From NCBI RefSeq assembly GCF_004614185.1, contig NZ_SPVF01000180.1, forward strand, positions 1-46,849: a stretch of DNA of 46,849 nt, written 5' to 3'. Both the position numbers and the translations under genes were made by a program. The stretch comes from Zemynaea arenosa (GTDB lineage Bacteria > Pseudomonadota > Gammaproteobacteria > Burkholderiales > Burkholderiaceae_D). The stretch's first letter is position 1. Every line of letters begins with the position of its first letter. The notes beneath the pieces are model-generated. The model made no database searches. It saw only the letters and a list, made by a program, of their open reading frames with translations, and had not been told where the DNA came from. Below, piece by piece: positions 1-8,346 of the stretch.

Positions 1-1718
1 GCCGGTGCCACGGCGGCCGGTGCGCCAGCACTCGCCGCGGCTTCCGCCCCTTCGGCCGCAGTCGCTGGCGCGGCCCCGGCCTGCCGCGCGGCGATCATCG
101 CCAGCTGCTCCATCAGCTGAGCAAAGCGCTGCTGCCCCGGGGCGATGCGGTCGACGTGCATCAGCACTTCGGTCGCTTCCTCGTGCAGCTGCTTGCTGTA
201 GCCCTTCTGGTGCATGTGCGAGATCAGGATCTGCGCCGCATTGAAGAGGATGCGCAGGTTGTTGGGCAGCTGCGCGCGTGCCTCGCGCATCCATTCGATG
301 GCCTGCTCCACCTTCCCGGTCTTCCACAGCAGCACGCCCTGGTTCATCAGGTTGGACGCCTCCTTCTTCGACGACATGATGAGCAGGTTGCCCTCGTCCC
401 CCATGCGCGCCTTGTCGAAGATTTGCTGGATCTCGTCCAGCAGCAGCGTGTTGTCGTGGTTGTTCTTGATGACGTAGCAGAGCAGCTCCACTGGTGAATC
501 CTTGACGCCGACCGCAAACAGCAGCGTCGCCATCTCCAGGCAGGTCGGCACGTCCGGCCGCTCGCCGTTCATCTTGAGCAGTTCTTCCAGCTCGTCGCCC
601 GCACGGCGCGCCCGCCGGTAGTCGCCCGACTCGTGGTACACCAGCCCCTCGGTGATCTTGGCGCGCAGCTGGATCTGGTCGGTGGCGAATTCACGCAGCG
701 CGGTGTGCAGCAGCACCAGCGCTTCCTTCGGATCGTTCTTGCGGCCGCAGACGCGTGCGAGGCCCAGGTAAGCATCCGGCGTCTTCATCACCGAGTACTC
801 GCCGATGGCGATGCACTTGCGGAAGGCCTTTTCCGCCATGCCGATGTTGCCCAGCCGGAGGCATACATTGCCCAGGTTGCGCTGGCGCCCCACGGAATTG
901 GGCGACAGCTTGGTCGCGCGTTCCAGGATGCTGCACGACTCCTCGTGCATGCCCATGTTCTGGTAGGCCGCCGCCAGCTGGTCGTAGGCATCGATGTAAT
1001 AGCGGTTCTCCGCGATCACGCTCTGGAAAATCTGGCGGGCCTGTTCGAACTCGCCGTTGGCCATGCGGATCTTGGCGATGCCCGAGCGCGCCCACTGGTA
1101 CTCGCGCTGCTCCAGCACGCGCTCGTAGACCTGGCGCGCCTTGTCCGGCTCGCCCGCCTTGGTCAGGAGGTTGGCCTTCATGCGCAGCAGGTCGATCTCG
1201 TGCACGCGGTTCAGCGGGATCTGCTCTTCGCACAGGCGCGCGGCGCGCAGGTAGTCCTTTTCCACGTAGGCCTGGTCGATCTCGCGGAACACCTGCTTCT
1301 TGTGCCACACGCGGTTCAGGCGCGTGAGCAGCACACCCTCGGTGATCGGCTTGATGAGGTATGCGTCCGGCTGATGCTCGGCCGCGCCCATCACGGATTC
1401 CACGCTCTTCTCGGCCGACACCATCAGCCATACGGACGAGGGCAGCAGCAGGTGGCGCAGGCGCGCTTCTTCCAGCACCTGCTGGCCGTTCTTGCCTTCG
1501 CCAAGGTTGTAGTCGCACAGGACCACGTCGTAGCGGGTCTTGGCCAGCAGCTGGATCGCCTCGCCGCCGGACGACGCCTGGTCGATGTTCTTGGCGCCCA
1601 GGTTACGCAGGCTTTCGCGCAGCAGCTGGCGCACGCCGATGAAGTCATCCACCACCAGGTAGGTTTTTTCACCCCACGAGACGTTGTGGATCGAGGTCGG
1701 AAGCTCGTTGTTGAACAT
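1..1718 (-). CDS. CheY-type response regulator with TPR region (3' end outside window)
   Basis: The reading frame opens at an ATG at 1718 and runs off the left edge, so the C-terminus is missing. Residues about 18–140 form a receiver domain: acidic pocket D24/D25, phospho-acceptor D69 in VLCDYNLGEG, Ser in LMVSAEKS and the conserved Lys in YLIKP. The rest reads as tetratricopeptide repeats (for example AYQNMGMHEESCSILERA and NVCLRLGNIGMAEKA) ending in an Ala/Pro-rich tail. There is no DNA-binding or catalytic output domain in the visible part, so it probably signals by protein–protein contact. It starts 11 bp after the stop of the histidine kinase at 1730–2446, which is its likely partner. 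The partnership is inferred from adjacency. Confidence 0.85.
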   Translation of the reverse strand, partial: MFNNELPTSIHNVSWGEKTYLVVDDFIGVRQLLRESLRNLGAKNIDQASSGGEAIQLLAKTRYDVVLCDYNLGEGKNGQQVLEEARLRHLLLPSSVWLMVSAEKSVESVMGAAEHQPDAYLIKPITEGVLLTRLNRVWHKKQVFREIDQAYVEKDYLRAARLCEEQIPLNRVHEIDLLRMKANLLTKAGEPDKARQVYERVLEQREYQWARSGIAKIRMANGEFEQARQIFQSVIAENRYYIDAYDQLAAAYQNMGMHEESCSILERATKLSPNSVGRQRNLGNVCLRLGNIGMAEKAFRKCIAIGEYSVMKTPDAYLGLARVCGRKNDPKEALVLLHTALREFATDQIQLRAKITEGLVYHESGDYRRARRAGDELEELLKMNGERPDVPTCLEMATLLFAVGVKDSPVELLCYVIKNNHDNTLLLDEIQQIFDKARMGDEGNLLIMSSKKEASNLMNQGVLLWKTGKVEQAIEWMREARAQLPNNLRILFNAAQILISHMHQKGYSKQLHEEATEVLMHVDRIAPGQQRFAQLMEQLAMIAARQAGAAPATAAEGAEAAASAGAPAAVAP

Positions 1719-1729
1719 GCGCGCACCTG

Positions 1730-2446
1730 CTAGGGCAAGGTGAGGACAAAGCAGCCGCCCCCAAAGGCGCCGCCATTTTCCAGCCGCAGATGGCCGGTGC
1801 GGCCGCGGTGGCGGTGCATCTTCGCCACCTCGCTGGAGAAGTACAGACCGAGGCCGGTGCTGTTGGTCAGGAAGTTCACGCCCTGGCGCTGCGCGGTCAT
1901 CGCGGCGGCGGAGGCTTCCAGCATGGCGGGCGGGTAGCCACGGCCATTGTCCTCGACGCGGATTTCGAGGCAGTTGTCCACCACCGCGATCGCGAGGCGC
2001 ACCCGGTCGCGCGTGTAGTGGATGGCGTTGTTGATGGCGTGGCCCACCACGCCGATGATCAGGTCTTCGTCAAAGTGCCACACCAGATGCGGGTCGTAGT
2101 CCAGGTCCAGTGCGATGTTCTTCGACTTGAGCAGCACGCGCTCGGCGGAGACCACCTGCTCCACCAGCGCGCCCAGTTCCAGCGGCTGCATGTCGAACGG
2201 GTACTCGGGCTTGCCGACCTGCTTGTACAGCGCGAGCAGCTGGATCAGGTTGTCGTTAAGGCGCTTGGTCTGGTAGAGCATGTGCGCCATCTGGGCGTAG
2301 TCCTTCGTGGCCGCTTCAGTCTCCGGTGTGGTGCGCGCGAGCAGCCCCTCCAGCGTGCCCGCGAGGACGCTGATGGAGTTCTTCATGTCGTGCGCCGTGG
2401 AGGCGAGGAACAGCGACAGGTCGCTGGAGCTTGTCGAATCGTCCAT
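1730..2446 (-). CDS. Soluble sensor histidine kinase
   Basis: This 238-residue protein has no membrane segment and no recognisable sensor domain. The phosphorylation box is AHDMKNS (His19), followed by a dimerisation helix. The HATPase part shows the N box (GHAINNAIHY), a G1 box (VEDNGRGYP) and a G2 box (STGLGLYFSSEVA). With so short an N-terminus it must be driven by a partner protein or a cytoplasmic signal. It is the first gene of a two-gene unit with the CheY–TPR regulator, and a TATAAT element lies 35 bp upstream in the gap to mnmC. Family assignment is firm; the signal and output are unknown. Confidence 0.9.
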   Translation of the reverse strand: MDDSTSSSDLSLFLASTAHDMKNSISVLAGTLEGLLARTTPETEAATKDYAQMAHMLYQTKRLNDNLIQLLALYKQVGKPEYPFDMQPLELGALVEQVVSAERVLLKSKNIALDLDYDPHLVWHFDEDLIIGVVGHAINNAIHYTRDRVRLAIAVVDNCLEIRVEDNGRGYPPAMLEASAAAMTAQRQGVNFLTNSTGLGLYFSSEVAKMHRHRGRTGHLRLENGGAFGGGCFVLTLP

Positions 2447-2480
2447 TATGGGAAGCGGCCAAGAAAGTTGCCGTATGCCA

Positions 2481-2509
2481 ATTATATACGGGTGCGCGAT
2501 GACTGTCGG
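2481..2509 (-). promoter_or_regulatory. Candidate sigma-70 promoter of the kinase/regulator pair
   Basis: On the minus strand a perfect TATAAT lies at 2481–2486. With a 17-bp spacer the upstream hexamer is CCGACA (2504–2509), a weak -35. It falls in the 79-bp gap between mnmC and the kinase gene, so the pair probably has its own transcript. Confidence 0.45.
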
Positions 2510-2525
2510 TCAATACGGCGCAAAT

Positions 2526-4160
2526 TCAGGGCGGAGTGTGGCGCTTGCGCTTCGCCAGCACAAAACGGCCGGGGTCGAGCGCGTCACGCAGCTTGTTTTC
2601 AAGGGGAAGTGGCTCGCCTTCCAGCTGCGCAGCAAGGATCTCGGCGCAGTACGGGGACCAGATCAGGCCACGGGAGGCGTAACCGAGCAGCGCGTACAGG
2701 CCGGGGTGGCGCGGGACGTCGCGCAGGCGCTCCAGCTTTTGCCCCGCGGCCGAGTCATGGTCGGGGACGGGGCCGACCAGCGGCAGCCGGTCCGGCGGGA
2801 TGCAGCGGAAGCCCACGCGGCCTGCCAGCGGCGCCTCGGTGCCGAGCGCCGGTTCGCCGAGCAGCGAGCGGGCCTTGCGGATGTTCTCGTGGTGGCTGGA
2901 GGGGAGCAGCAGCGGATCGGCGATGTCGTCATAGGTGGCACCGGTGCTGACGACGCCCTCCACGGCGGGCGTCATGTAGGCTTCGCGGCAGACCACGCAG
3001 GGCAGGTTCGGGACGGTGGTGGCGTCGAGGTGGGTGACCTGGCCGCGCACGCGCGCCAGCGGCAGGCGTGCGGTCTGGTCCAGTTCCAGCGCGCCTGCGC
3101 CGTTGGCGATGATGACGGTGGCGGCGCTGGCGACGAGGTTCTTCTCTTCGTTCTCGATATGCCACTCGTCGTTGACGCGCTTCAGCGTGACGGTGCCGGT
3201 ATTGAAGATGCGGGTGACGCGGTCACCGGCCGCGCTGAGCATGGCCTCGCACACGCTGGCGGGGCGCGCCCATCCAGCCTGCGGGAACAGCCAGCCGCCA
3301 TCGGGCGCGGGGTGGCCGAGCAGTTCCCCGGCTTCGTCGCGCTCGAACCATTGGGCGTAGTCCGGCGGATAGCCCCAATGCTCGGCGATCTGGCGCTGCA
3401 CGCGCGCATGCGCGGCGTCGCGCGCGACCTGCAGCACGCCGCAGCGCTGGCCCAGGAAGGTGTGCCCATCCGCGCCGATGTGGTCCCAGTAGCGCAGCGT
3501 GAACAGGAAGGCGGCGCGCGTCAGGCGCGTGCTGATGTTGTCGTCCCTGGACAGTAGCGGCATGAAGATGCCGGCCAGGTTGCCGGAGGCCTCGCTGGCC
3601 GGGAGCGGATGGCGTTCGACGAGCGTGACGTGCCAGCCGCGCGCCGTCAGGCGTTCGGCGATGGCGCAGCCGGCGATGCCGGCGCCGATGACGACCGCGC
3701 TGCGCTCCGGCAGTGGCGGCGCTGCCGGTTGCGGCTTGCGGCTGGTGTAGACGGCGTGCTGGCCGCCGCCGTTGCCGCTGTCGCTGAAGCGGAAGCCCGT
3801 GTCTTCGAACGCCTTGGTCTGCGCGGCGGTGAGCTGCTCCTGCGCGTGCAGTTCGGCGTTGGGCTGGCACAGCTTGGAGAGCCCGCGGATCCAGCCGGTG
3901 CCCGCTTCGCTCACGCCGTCCACGTAGAGCGCATCGAAACGGGTGCCCAGCTCCGGCACCAGTTTGTCGATGGCGGCCGAGAACAGATCGACGGTGATGC
4001 CGTCCTCGCGCAGCATGCGGTGGCCGCCGGGCAGCTTGCCGTGATCGATACCCACCAGGTGCAGGCGCTCCGCCTTGTGCGCATGCGCGGCGATATGGCG
4101 GTTGATGCGTTCTGCGGTGAGCTGCGCATCGAAGACGGTGAAGCGCGCGAGTCGCGTCAC
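2526..4160 (-). CDS. mnmC: MnmC-like tRNA modification enzyme with truncated methyltransferase domain
   Basis: The C-terminal part (residues about 153–530) is the FAD-dependent oxidoreductase that removes the carboxymethyl group of cmnm5(s2)U34 in tRNA. The dinucleotide-binding motif is GAGIAG (159–164), and the family ending around GLYALLGYASRGL is present. The N-terminal methyltransferase domain, about 240 residues in full-length MnmC, is reduced to about 140. The SAM-binding segment with the family's FGTGLNFL-type loop is absent. The remaining catalytic region reads YVDGVSEAGTGW (D81 kept) in place of the usual LDGFAPAKNP. At 544 residues it is about 120 shorter than E. coli MnmC. The start is GTG at 4160, overlapping the tag stop by 4 bp (GTGA), so the two genes are translationally coupled. 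The oxidoreductase is probably active; methyl transfer is doubtful. Confidence 0.85.
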   Translation of the reverse strand: MTRLARFTVFDAQLTAERINRHIAAHAHKAERLHLVGIDHGKLPGGHRMLREDGITVDLFSAAIDKLVPELGTRFDALYVDGVSEAGTGWIRGLSKLCQPNAELHAQEQLTAAQTKAFEDTGFRFSDSGNGGGQHAVYTSRKPQPAAPPLPERSAVVIGAGIAGCAIAERLTARGWHVTLVERHPLPASEASGNLAGIFMPLLSRDDNISTRLTRAAFLFTLRYWDHIGADGHTFLGQRCGVLQVARDAAHARVQRQIAEHWGYPPDYAQWFERDEAGELLGHPAPDGGWLFPQAGWARPASVCEAMLSAAGDRVTRIFNTGTVTLKRVNDEWHIENEEKNLVASAATVIIANGAGALELDQTARLPLARVRGQVTHLDATTVPNLPCVVCREAYMTPAVEGVVSTGATYDDIADPLLLPSSHHENIRKARSLLGEPALGTEAPLAGRVGFRCIPPDRLPLVGPVPDHDSAAGQKLERLRDVPRHPGLYALLGYASRGLIWSPYCAEILAAQLEGEPLPLENKLRDALDPGRFVLAKRKRHTPP

Positions 4161-4735
4161 TGCGAGCGTCCCCGCTGGTCCACGTGGCAGAAGCAGGACG
4201 GATCGTGATCGTCCACCATGCCGATGCCCTGCATGTAGGCGTAGACGATGGTGGAGCCGACGAACTTGAAGCCGCGCTTGGACAGGTCCTTGGACAGCCG
4301 GTCAGAAATATCCGTGCGCGCCGGGCGCTCACCCTTGGCCCAGCGGTTGACCAGCGGCTGGCCATCCACCCAGCCCCACAGGTAGCTGTCCAGCGTGTGG
4401 CCTTCCTCGCGCATGCGCAGGTAGGCGCGGGCATTGGTGATGGCGGCGTTCACTTTGAGCTTGTTGCGCACGATGCCGGGGTTGGCGAGCAGCTCGGCGA
4501 TCCTGTCGTCGCCATACTGGGCGATCTTGTACGCATCCCATTGGTCGAAGGCGGCGCGGTAGTTGGCGCGCTTGTTGAGAATCGTTTCCCACGACAGGCC
4601 GGCCTGTGCGCCCTCCAGGTTGAGCATCTCGAACAGCCGCAGTTCGTCGTGGCAGGGCACGCCCCACTCTTCGTCGTGGTAGGCGATATACAGGGGGTTG
4701 GCCATGTTGGCCCAGCTGCAGCGCGTCTTGCTCAT
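4157..4735 (-). CDS. tag: DNA-3-methyladenine glycosylase I
   Basis: A base-excision repair enzyme that removes 3-methyladenine from alkylated DNA. It has 192 residues (E. coli Tag has 187) and aligns end to end: the RCSW start, PLYIAYHDEEWGVP, LEGAQAGLSW and KRGFKFVGSTI are family hallmarks. The zinc-binding set is complete: C6, H20, H177 and C181. It is the first gene of a two-gene unit and overlaps mnmC by 4 bp. A TAGAAT hexamer at 4764–4769 on the minus strand could be its -10 element. No sign of Ada-type control is visible. Confidence 0.95.
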   Translation of the reverse strand: MSKTRCSWANMANPLYIAYHDEEWGVPCHDELRLFEMLNLEGAQAGLSWETILNKRANYRAAFDQWDAYKIAQYGDDRIAELLANPGIVRNKLKVNAAITNARAYLRMREEGHTLDSYLWGWVDGQPLVNRWAKGERPARTDISDRLSKDLSKRGFKFVGSTIVYAYMQGIGMVDDHDPSCFCHVDQRGRSQ

Positions 4736-4802
4736 GATGATTGGTGATGGAGATGACCGCGCTATTCTAGCTGGAGGCAGCGCGTCTTGCGGCCCGCCAC
4801 CG

Positions 4803-5669
4803 TTACAGCAGCGTGGCCTGCGCGTCGAATACGCCGGTCAGCGCATCCGCCGTGGCGCGCACGCGCGGGGCGCGCCGCACATCCTCGTGCATCACGAGCC
4901 ACAGCTTGCGCTGCACCGGGCACGGCACGTCCAGCTGCTCCAGGCCGCGCACGTGCTGCGCGACGTAGCTGGGCAGGACGGCGGCGCCCAGGCCCGCGCG
5001 CGCGGCTGCGGCCAGCGCCAGCAGATCGTTGGAGCGCATGGCGCAGCGCTGCCCTTGCGCATGGCGCTCAAGCCAGACGGACTGCGGGGCATCCTTCAGG
5101 CTCGCGTCGAATCCCAGGTAAGCCCAGCCGCCCTCGCGCGCGCGCCGGGCGGCATAGTGCGGGGCCGCGTACAAGGCGTAGTGCACGGTGCCGAGGCTCT
5201 TGGCCACCAGCCCCGGGGCGTCCGGTTTGCGGTAGCGGATCGCAATGTCGGCCTCGCGCCGCTGCACATCGGCGGTGCGGGTTTCGGCCAGCAATTCGAG
5301 GCCGATCTGCGGATGCCGCGCCAGCGCGGCGGGCAGCGCCTGTGCCAGCAGGCAGGAGACCAGGGCGGGCGGCGCCGAGACTCGGACCGTGCCCGCGAGC
5401 GGCACCTCGGCCTGGGCGGCGCTCAGCAGGGCGAACATCTGGGTCTCGACCGCGCGCGCCGTGGGCACGATGGCTTGCGCTTCCGCCGTCAACGCCCAGC
5501 CGCGTGGCAGGCGGTCGAACAGGCGCAGCCCGAGCTGCTGCTCCAGCGCGTCAATGCGGCGCGCCACTGTGGTGTGCTCCACCTGCATGGCGCGTGCAGC
5601 CGCGGACACGGAGCCCGCATCCACCACGCCGAGGAAAGTGCGCACATGATCCCAGTCATTCAAGCTCAT
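4803..5669 (-). CDS. LysR-family transcriptional regulator
   Basis: A 288-residue regulator with an N-terminal winged helix (AARAMQVEHTTVARRIDALE, about residues 18–40) and a periplasmic-binding-protein-like effector domain from about residue 90. The ATG at 5669 gives the normal LysR N-terminus (MSLNDWDHVRTFLGVVD). A longer frame reaching 5741 would run through the palindromic operator region and is not favoured. It is divergent from the lipocalin-like gene at 5766. Overlapping inverted repeats start 2 bp upstream of its start codon, which suggests autoregulation. The ligand is unknown. Confidence 0.9.
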   Translation of the reverse strand: MSLNDWDHVRTFLGVVDAGSVSAAARAMQVEHTTVARRIDALEQQLGLRLFDRLPRGWALTAEAQAIVPTARAVETQMFALLSAAQAEVPLAGTVRVSAPPALVSCLLAQALPAALARHPQIGLELLAETRTADVQRREADIAIRYRKPDAPGLVAKSLGTVHYALYAAPHYAARRAREGGWAYLGFDASLKDAPQSVWLERHAQGQRCAMRSNDLLALAAAARAGLGAAVLPSYVAQHVRGLEQLDVPCPVQRKLWLVMHEDVRRAPRVRATADALTGVFDAQATLL

Positions 5670-5670
5670 G

Positions 5671-5697
5671 GTGCAATTATGCACGGGACCCGTGCAT
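5671..5697. promoter_or_regulatory. Overlapping palindromes, probable LysR operator
   Basis: Three GTGCA/TGCAC half-sites form two inverted repeats. One is GTGCA-ATTA-TGCAC (5671–5684). The other is a perfect 19-bp palindrome, ATGCACGGGACCCGTGCAT (5679–5697). They sit between the divergent lysR and lipocalin-like genes, directly against the lysR start codon. LysR proteins commonly bind such sites and repress themselves; the link here is inferred. Confidence 0.6.
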
Positions 5698-5765
5698 CGG
5701 CTGGGATTTTTTCGCGGGCGCGTCATGGCTAATCTGGGCACCTTTTCCCGACACGGAGACTCACC

Positions 5766-6251
5766 ATGTTACGAACCCTCCTGCTGCTCGCCGCATGCTG
5801 CGCGAGCGCGCCTTCCTGGGCGGCCGATCCCCTTGCCAACACCAGCTGGACGCTGCGCCGCGTCGACAATATTTATCCCGATGGCCGGGTGCAGGCGCTG
5901 TACGGACCGCAGCCCGAGGGCCGCTTGCTATTCGACGGCAGCGGTCACTATGCGATGCAGATCTACCGCCAGCAACGCACCAGGATCGCGGCGGGCGACA
6001 AGGCGCACGGGACCCCGGACGAATATCGCGCCGCGGCGCTGGAAGCCAACGCGCATACGGGCAGCTATCAGCTCACGCAGGGCGGCGCGGCCATCGTCTT
6101 CCAGATCGCGCAGGCCACCTACGCCAACTGGAACGGCACGGTGCAGGAACGGCCGCTGGAACTGACGGGGGACATCCTGCGCTACACCGTGGCCGCGCCG
6201 ACGCAAGGCGCCGGCGCGCGCGGTGAAGTGGAATGGCAGCGCGTGCGCTGA
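5766..6251 (+). CDS. Exported lipocalin-like protein
   Basis: A 161-residue protein with a Sec signal peptide (MLRTLLLLAACCASAPSWA, cleavage near residue 19–20). The mature part starts NTSWTLRRVDNIYPDGR and contains GRLLFDGSGHYAMQIYR, a pattern of the lipocalin-like (Lipocalin_5) β-barrel proteins of unknown function. Cys11 follows LAA, but it lies too near the N-terminus for a normal lipobox. It is divergent from the lysR gene with a 96-bp shared control region, so it may be that regulator's target. It ends 10 bp before the convergent mocR gene. No enzymatic residues can be named. Confidence 0.75.
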   Translation: MLRTLLLLAACCASAPSWAADPLANTSWTLRRVDNIYPDGRVQALYGPQPEGRLLFDGSGHYAMQIYRQQRTRIAAGDKAHGTPDEYRAAALEANAHTGSYQLTQGGAAIVFQIAQATYANWNGTVQERPLELTGDILRYTVAAPTQGAGARGEVEWQRVR

Positions 6252-6261
6252 TCCGGCCTGC

Positions 6262-7767
6262 TCAGCGCAGGCGGCGCGCGCCCTCCACCGCAGCTGCTGC
6301 ATCGGCAAGCGCGCCAGCGAGGCGGGGCACGGCGTCCCGGATCGCGTCCGGCGGCACGGACGAGAAGCCCAGCAGGAGGCCAGGCGGGACGTCGCAGGCT
6401 TTCACGGCGTTCGGGTTGCGGTAGTAGGCCAGGCCGCGCAGTTCGATGCCGGCGGCAGCGCAGCGCCGCACCACGTCGGCCTCGTCGAGCGGGATGCGGA
6501 AGTGCGTGCACAGGTCCAGCCCCGCGTCGGACGGGCCGCACCTCAGCAGGTCCGGCACATGGCGATCGAGTTCGCGCAGCAGCACGGCGCGCCGTTCCGC
6601 GTAGGCCGCGCGGGTGCGGCGGATGTGGCGCGCGAAATGGCCTTGCGCGATGAAATCGGCCAGCGCCATCTGCGGCACGATGGGGCTGTGGCGGTCGATC
6701 ACGGCCTTGGCGCGCGCGATGTCTTCCGCCAGGCCGGGCGGCACCACCAGGTAGCCGAGCCGCAGGCCGGGGAACAGCACCTTGGACAGGGTGCCCACGT
6801 AGATCACGCAGCCCGCGTGGTCCAGGCTTTGCAGCGACGGCAGCGGCGGACCGTTGTAGCGGTACTCGCTGTCGTAGTCGTCCTCCACGATCCAGGCGCG
6901 GTGGCGGCGCGCCCACGCCAGCAGCTCCAGGCGGCGCGGCAGCGACATCGTCACGCCCAGCGGCAGGTGATGCGAGGGCGTGGTGAACACCAGCCGCGCG
7001 GGCGGCAGGCGGCGCTCGGCCCAGGCGAGGTCCAATCCATCCTCGGCGACCGGCACGGTGCGGATGCTGGCCCCGGCCGCGCGCAGCGGTGCGCAGGCGC
7101 CCTGGTAGCCGGGCGACTCCAGCCACACTTCGTCACCTTCATCCAGCGTCGTTACCGCCAGCACGTACAGCGCCTGCTGGGAGCCGGAGGTGATGATCAC
7201 CTGCTCTGGCGTGCATCTCACACCGCGCGCGGCGCCCAGGTATTCGCACAGGCGCTCGCGCAGCGGCAGGTAGCCGGCCGGGTCGCCGTAGCCGAAATGG
7301 TGGTCGGGGTGGCGCCGCCGCCGTGCCTCCAGCCGGTTCCACACATCGAACGGGAACAGCTCCAGCGCGGGCATGCTGGCGCGGAAGGCGCGCGCAGGCT
7401 GGTCGTGATGGCGCACGCCGCGCATGGAGGCGGCGAAGGCACGGCCACGCGCGGACAGGCCGCGCACCGCACGTGCCGGCTGGGTGGGCGCCTGCGTGCG
7501 GCCCGGCAGATGCGCGGCGACGAAGGTGCCACGGCCGACCGTCCCTTCCAAATAGCCTTCGGCGGTCAGCTGTTCGTAAGCGGAGAGCACAGTCTGGCGC
7601 GACACGCCCAGCAAGGTGCACAGGGTGCGGGTGGGCGGCAGGCGCATACCGGGCGCGATGGCGCCATCGAGGATGGCGGCGCGGATGCCCGCGCCCAGCT
7701 GCTGGAACAGCGGAGCGCGTGCTTGGGCGTCCAGCGGGACGCTGCTCAGGATGTCGGCGATATGCAC
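6262..7767 (-). CDS. MocR/PdxR-type regulator (GntR HTH fused to aminotransferase fold)
   Basis: A 501-residue protein with an N-terminal GntR winged helix (residues about 15–85: MRLPPTRTLCTLLGVSRQTV, GYLEGTVGRGTF). A fold-type-I aminotransferase domain follows. The PLP-binding lysine is in GTLSKVLFPGLRLGY, and DDYDSEYRY is the cofactor-contacting region. These regulators sense PLP or amino-acid derivatives and bind repeated half-sites. The start is GTG at 7767 without a strong ribosome site. It is divergent from the osmC-like gene, and four ATTGGC-type half-sites fill the space between them, so osmC–paiB are the likely targets. The effector is not evident. Confidence 0.9.
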   Translation of the reverse strand: MHIADILSSVPLDAQARAPLFQQLGAGIRAAILDGAIAPGMRLPPTRTLCTLLGVSRQTVLSAYEQLTAEGYLEGTVGRGTFVAAHLPGRTQAPTQPARAVRGLSARGRAFAASMRGVRHHDQPARAFRASMPALELFPFDVWNRLEARRRRHPDHHFGYGDPAGYLPLRERLCEYLGAARGVRCTPEQVIITSGSQQALYVLAVTTLDEGDEVWLESPGYQGACAPLRAAGASIRTVPVAEDGLDLAWAERRLPPARLVFTTPSHHLPLGVTMSLPRRLELLAWARRHRAWIVEDDYDSEYRYNGPPLPSLQSLDHAGCVIYVGTLSKVLFPGLRLGYLVVPPGLAEDIARAKAVIDRHSPIVPQMALADFIAQGHFARHIRRTRAAYAERRAVLLRELDRHVPDLLRCGPSDAGLDLCTHFRIPLDEADVVRRCAAAGIELRGLAYYRNPNAVKACDVPPGLLLGFSSVPPDAIRDAVPRLAGALADAAAAVEGARRLR

Positions 7768-7777
7768 GGATCGGTAA

Positions 7778-7844
7778 CCAATGATTGGCCTGCCTGCATT
7801 GGCCAGAATTGGCTATTTGGACAAGCCAATCCGCAGCGTACCAT
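7778..7844. promoter_or_regulatory. MocR operator repeats and osmC promoter
   Basis: ATTGGC occurs at 7784, 7798 and 7808, with its inverse GCCAAT at 7825. The first site is also half of a CCAAT-G-ATTGG palindrome (7778–7788). A candidate plus-strand promoter, TTGGAC (7817–7822) and TACCAT (7839–7844) with a 16-bp spacer, lies over the last repeats. Clustered direct repeats between divergent genes are typical of MocR/GabR/PdxR control regions. Confidence 0.6.
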
Positions 7845-7872
7845 GAAGGCACGATCAGCAAGGAGAACACCG

Positions 7873-8346
7873 ATGTCCAAGCAGTTCACCGCCACGACCG
7901 TCTGGGAGCGTGGCGCCCAGGCTTTCACCGATCAGCGCTACAGCCGCGCCCACGAATGGCGCTTCGATGGCGGCGCGCGCGTGCCCGCGTCCTCGTCACC
8001 GCTGTCGGTGCCGCTGCCGATGTCGGACGAGCGGGCCGTCGATCCGGAGGAAGCCCTGGTCGCGGCGGCATCCAGCTGCCATATGCTGTTCTTCCTGTCG
8101 CTGGCCGCCGCGCGCGGCTTCGTGGTGGATAGCTATGTGGACGCCGCGGCCGGCACTCTGGATCAGGATGCCGAGGGCAAGCTCGCGATGACGCACATCG
8201 CCCTGCGTCCGCGTATCGCGTTCTCCGGCACGGCGCCCACGCAGGAACAGCTGGACCACCTGCACCACATGGCGCACGAGCGCTGCTACGTTGCCAATTC
8301 ACTCAAGACCGTCATCACCGTCGAGGCACCCGCACACGATGTATAA
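7873..8346 (+). CDS. OsmC/Ohr-family peroxide-reducing protein
   Basis: A 157-residue protein of the OsmC fold. Both redox cysteines are present: C69 in AAASSCHMLFF and C138 in ERCYVANSLK, as in thiol-dependent organic hydroperoxide reductases. The ATG at 7873 follows AGGAG at 7860–7864 with an 8-nt spacer and gives the usual length. It is divergent from mocR. Its last 8 bp overlap the start of the paiB-like gene, so the two are co-translated. A role in peroxide or electrophile defence is inferred from the family. Confidence 0.88.
   Translation: MSKQFTATTVWERGAQAFTDQRYSRAHEWRFDGGARVPASSSPLSVPLPMSDERAVDPEEALVAAASSCHMLFFLSLAAARGFVVDSYVDAAAGTLDQDAEGKLAMTHIALRPRIAFSGTAPTQEQLDHLHHMAHERCYVANSLKTVITVEAPAHDV

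Noticed and set aside
633..1733. Long plus-strand frame of 366 residues opposite the response regulator
   Set aside because: The minus-strand frame shows clear receiver and TPR motifs; the plus frame is Leu/Ala/His/Arg-rich antisense sequence of high-GC DNA.
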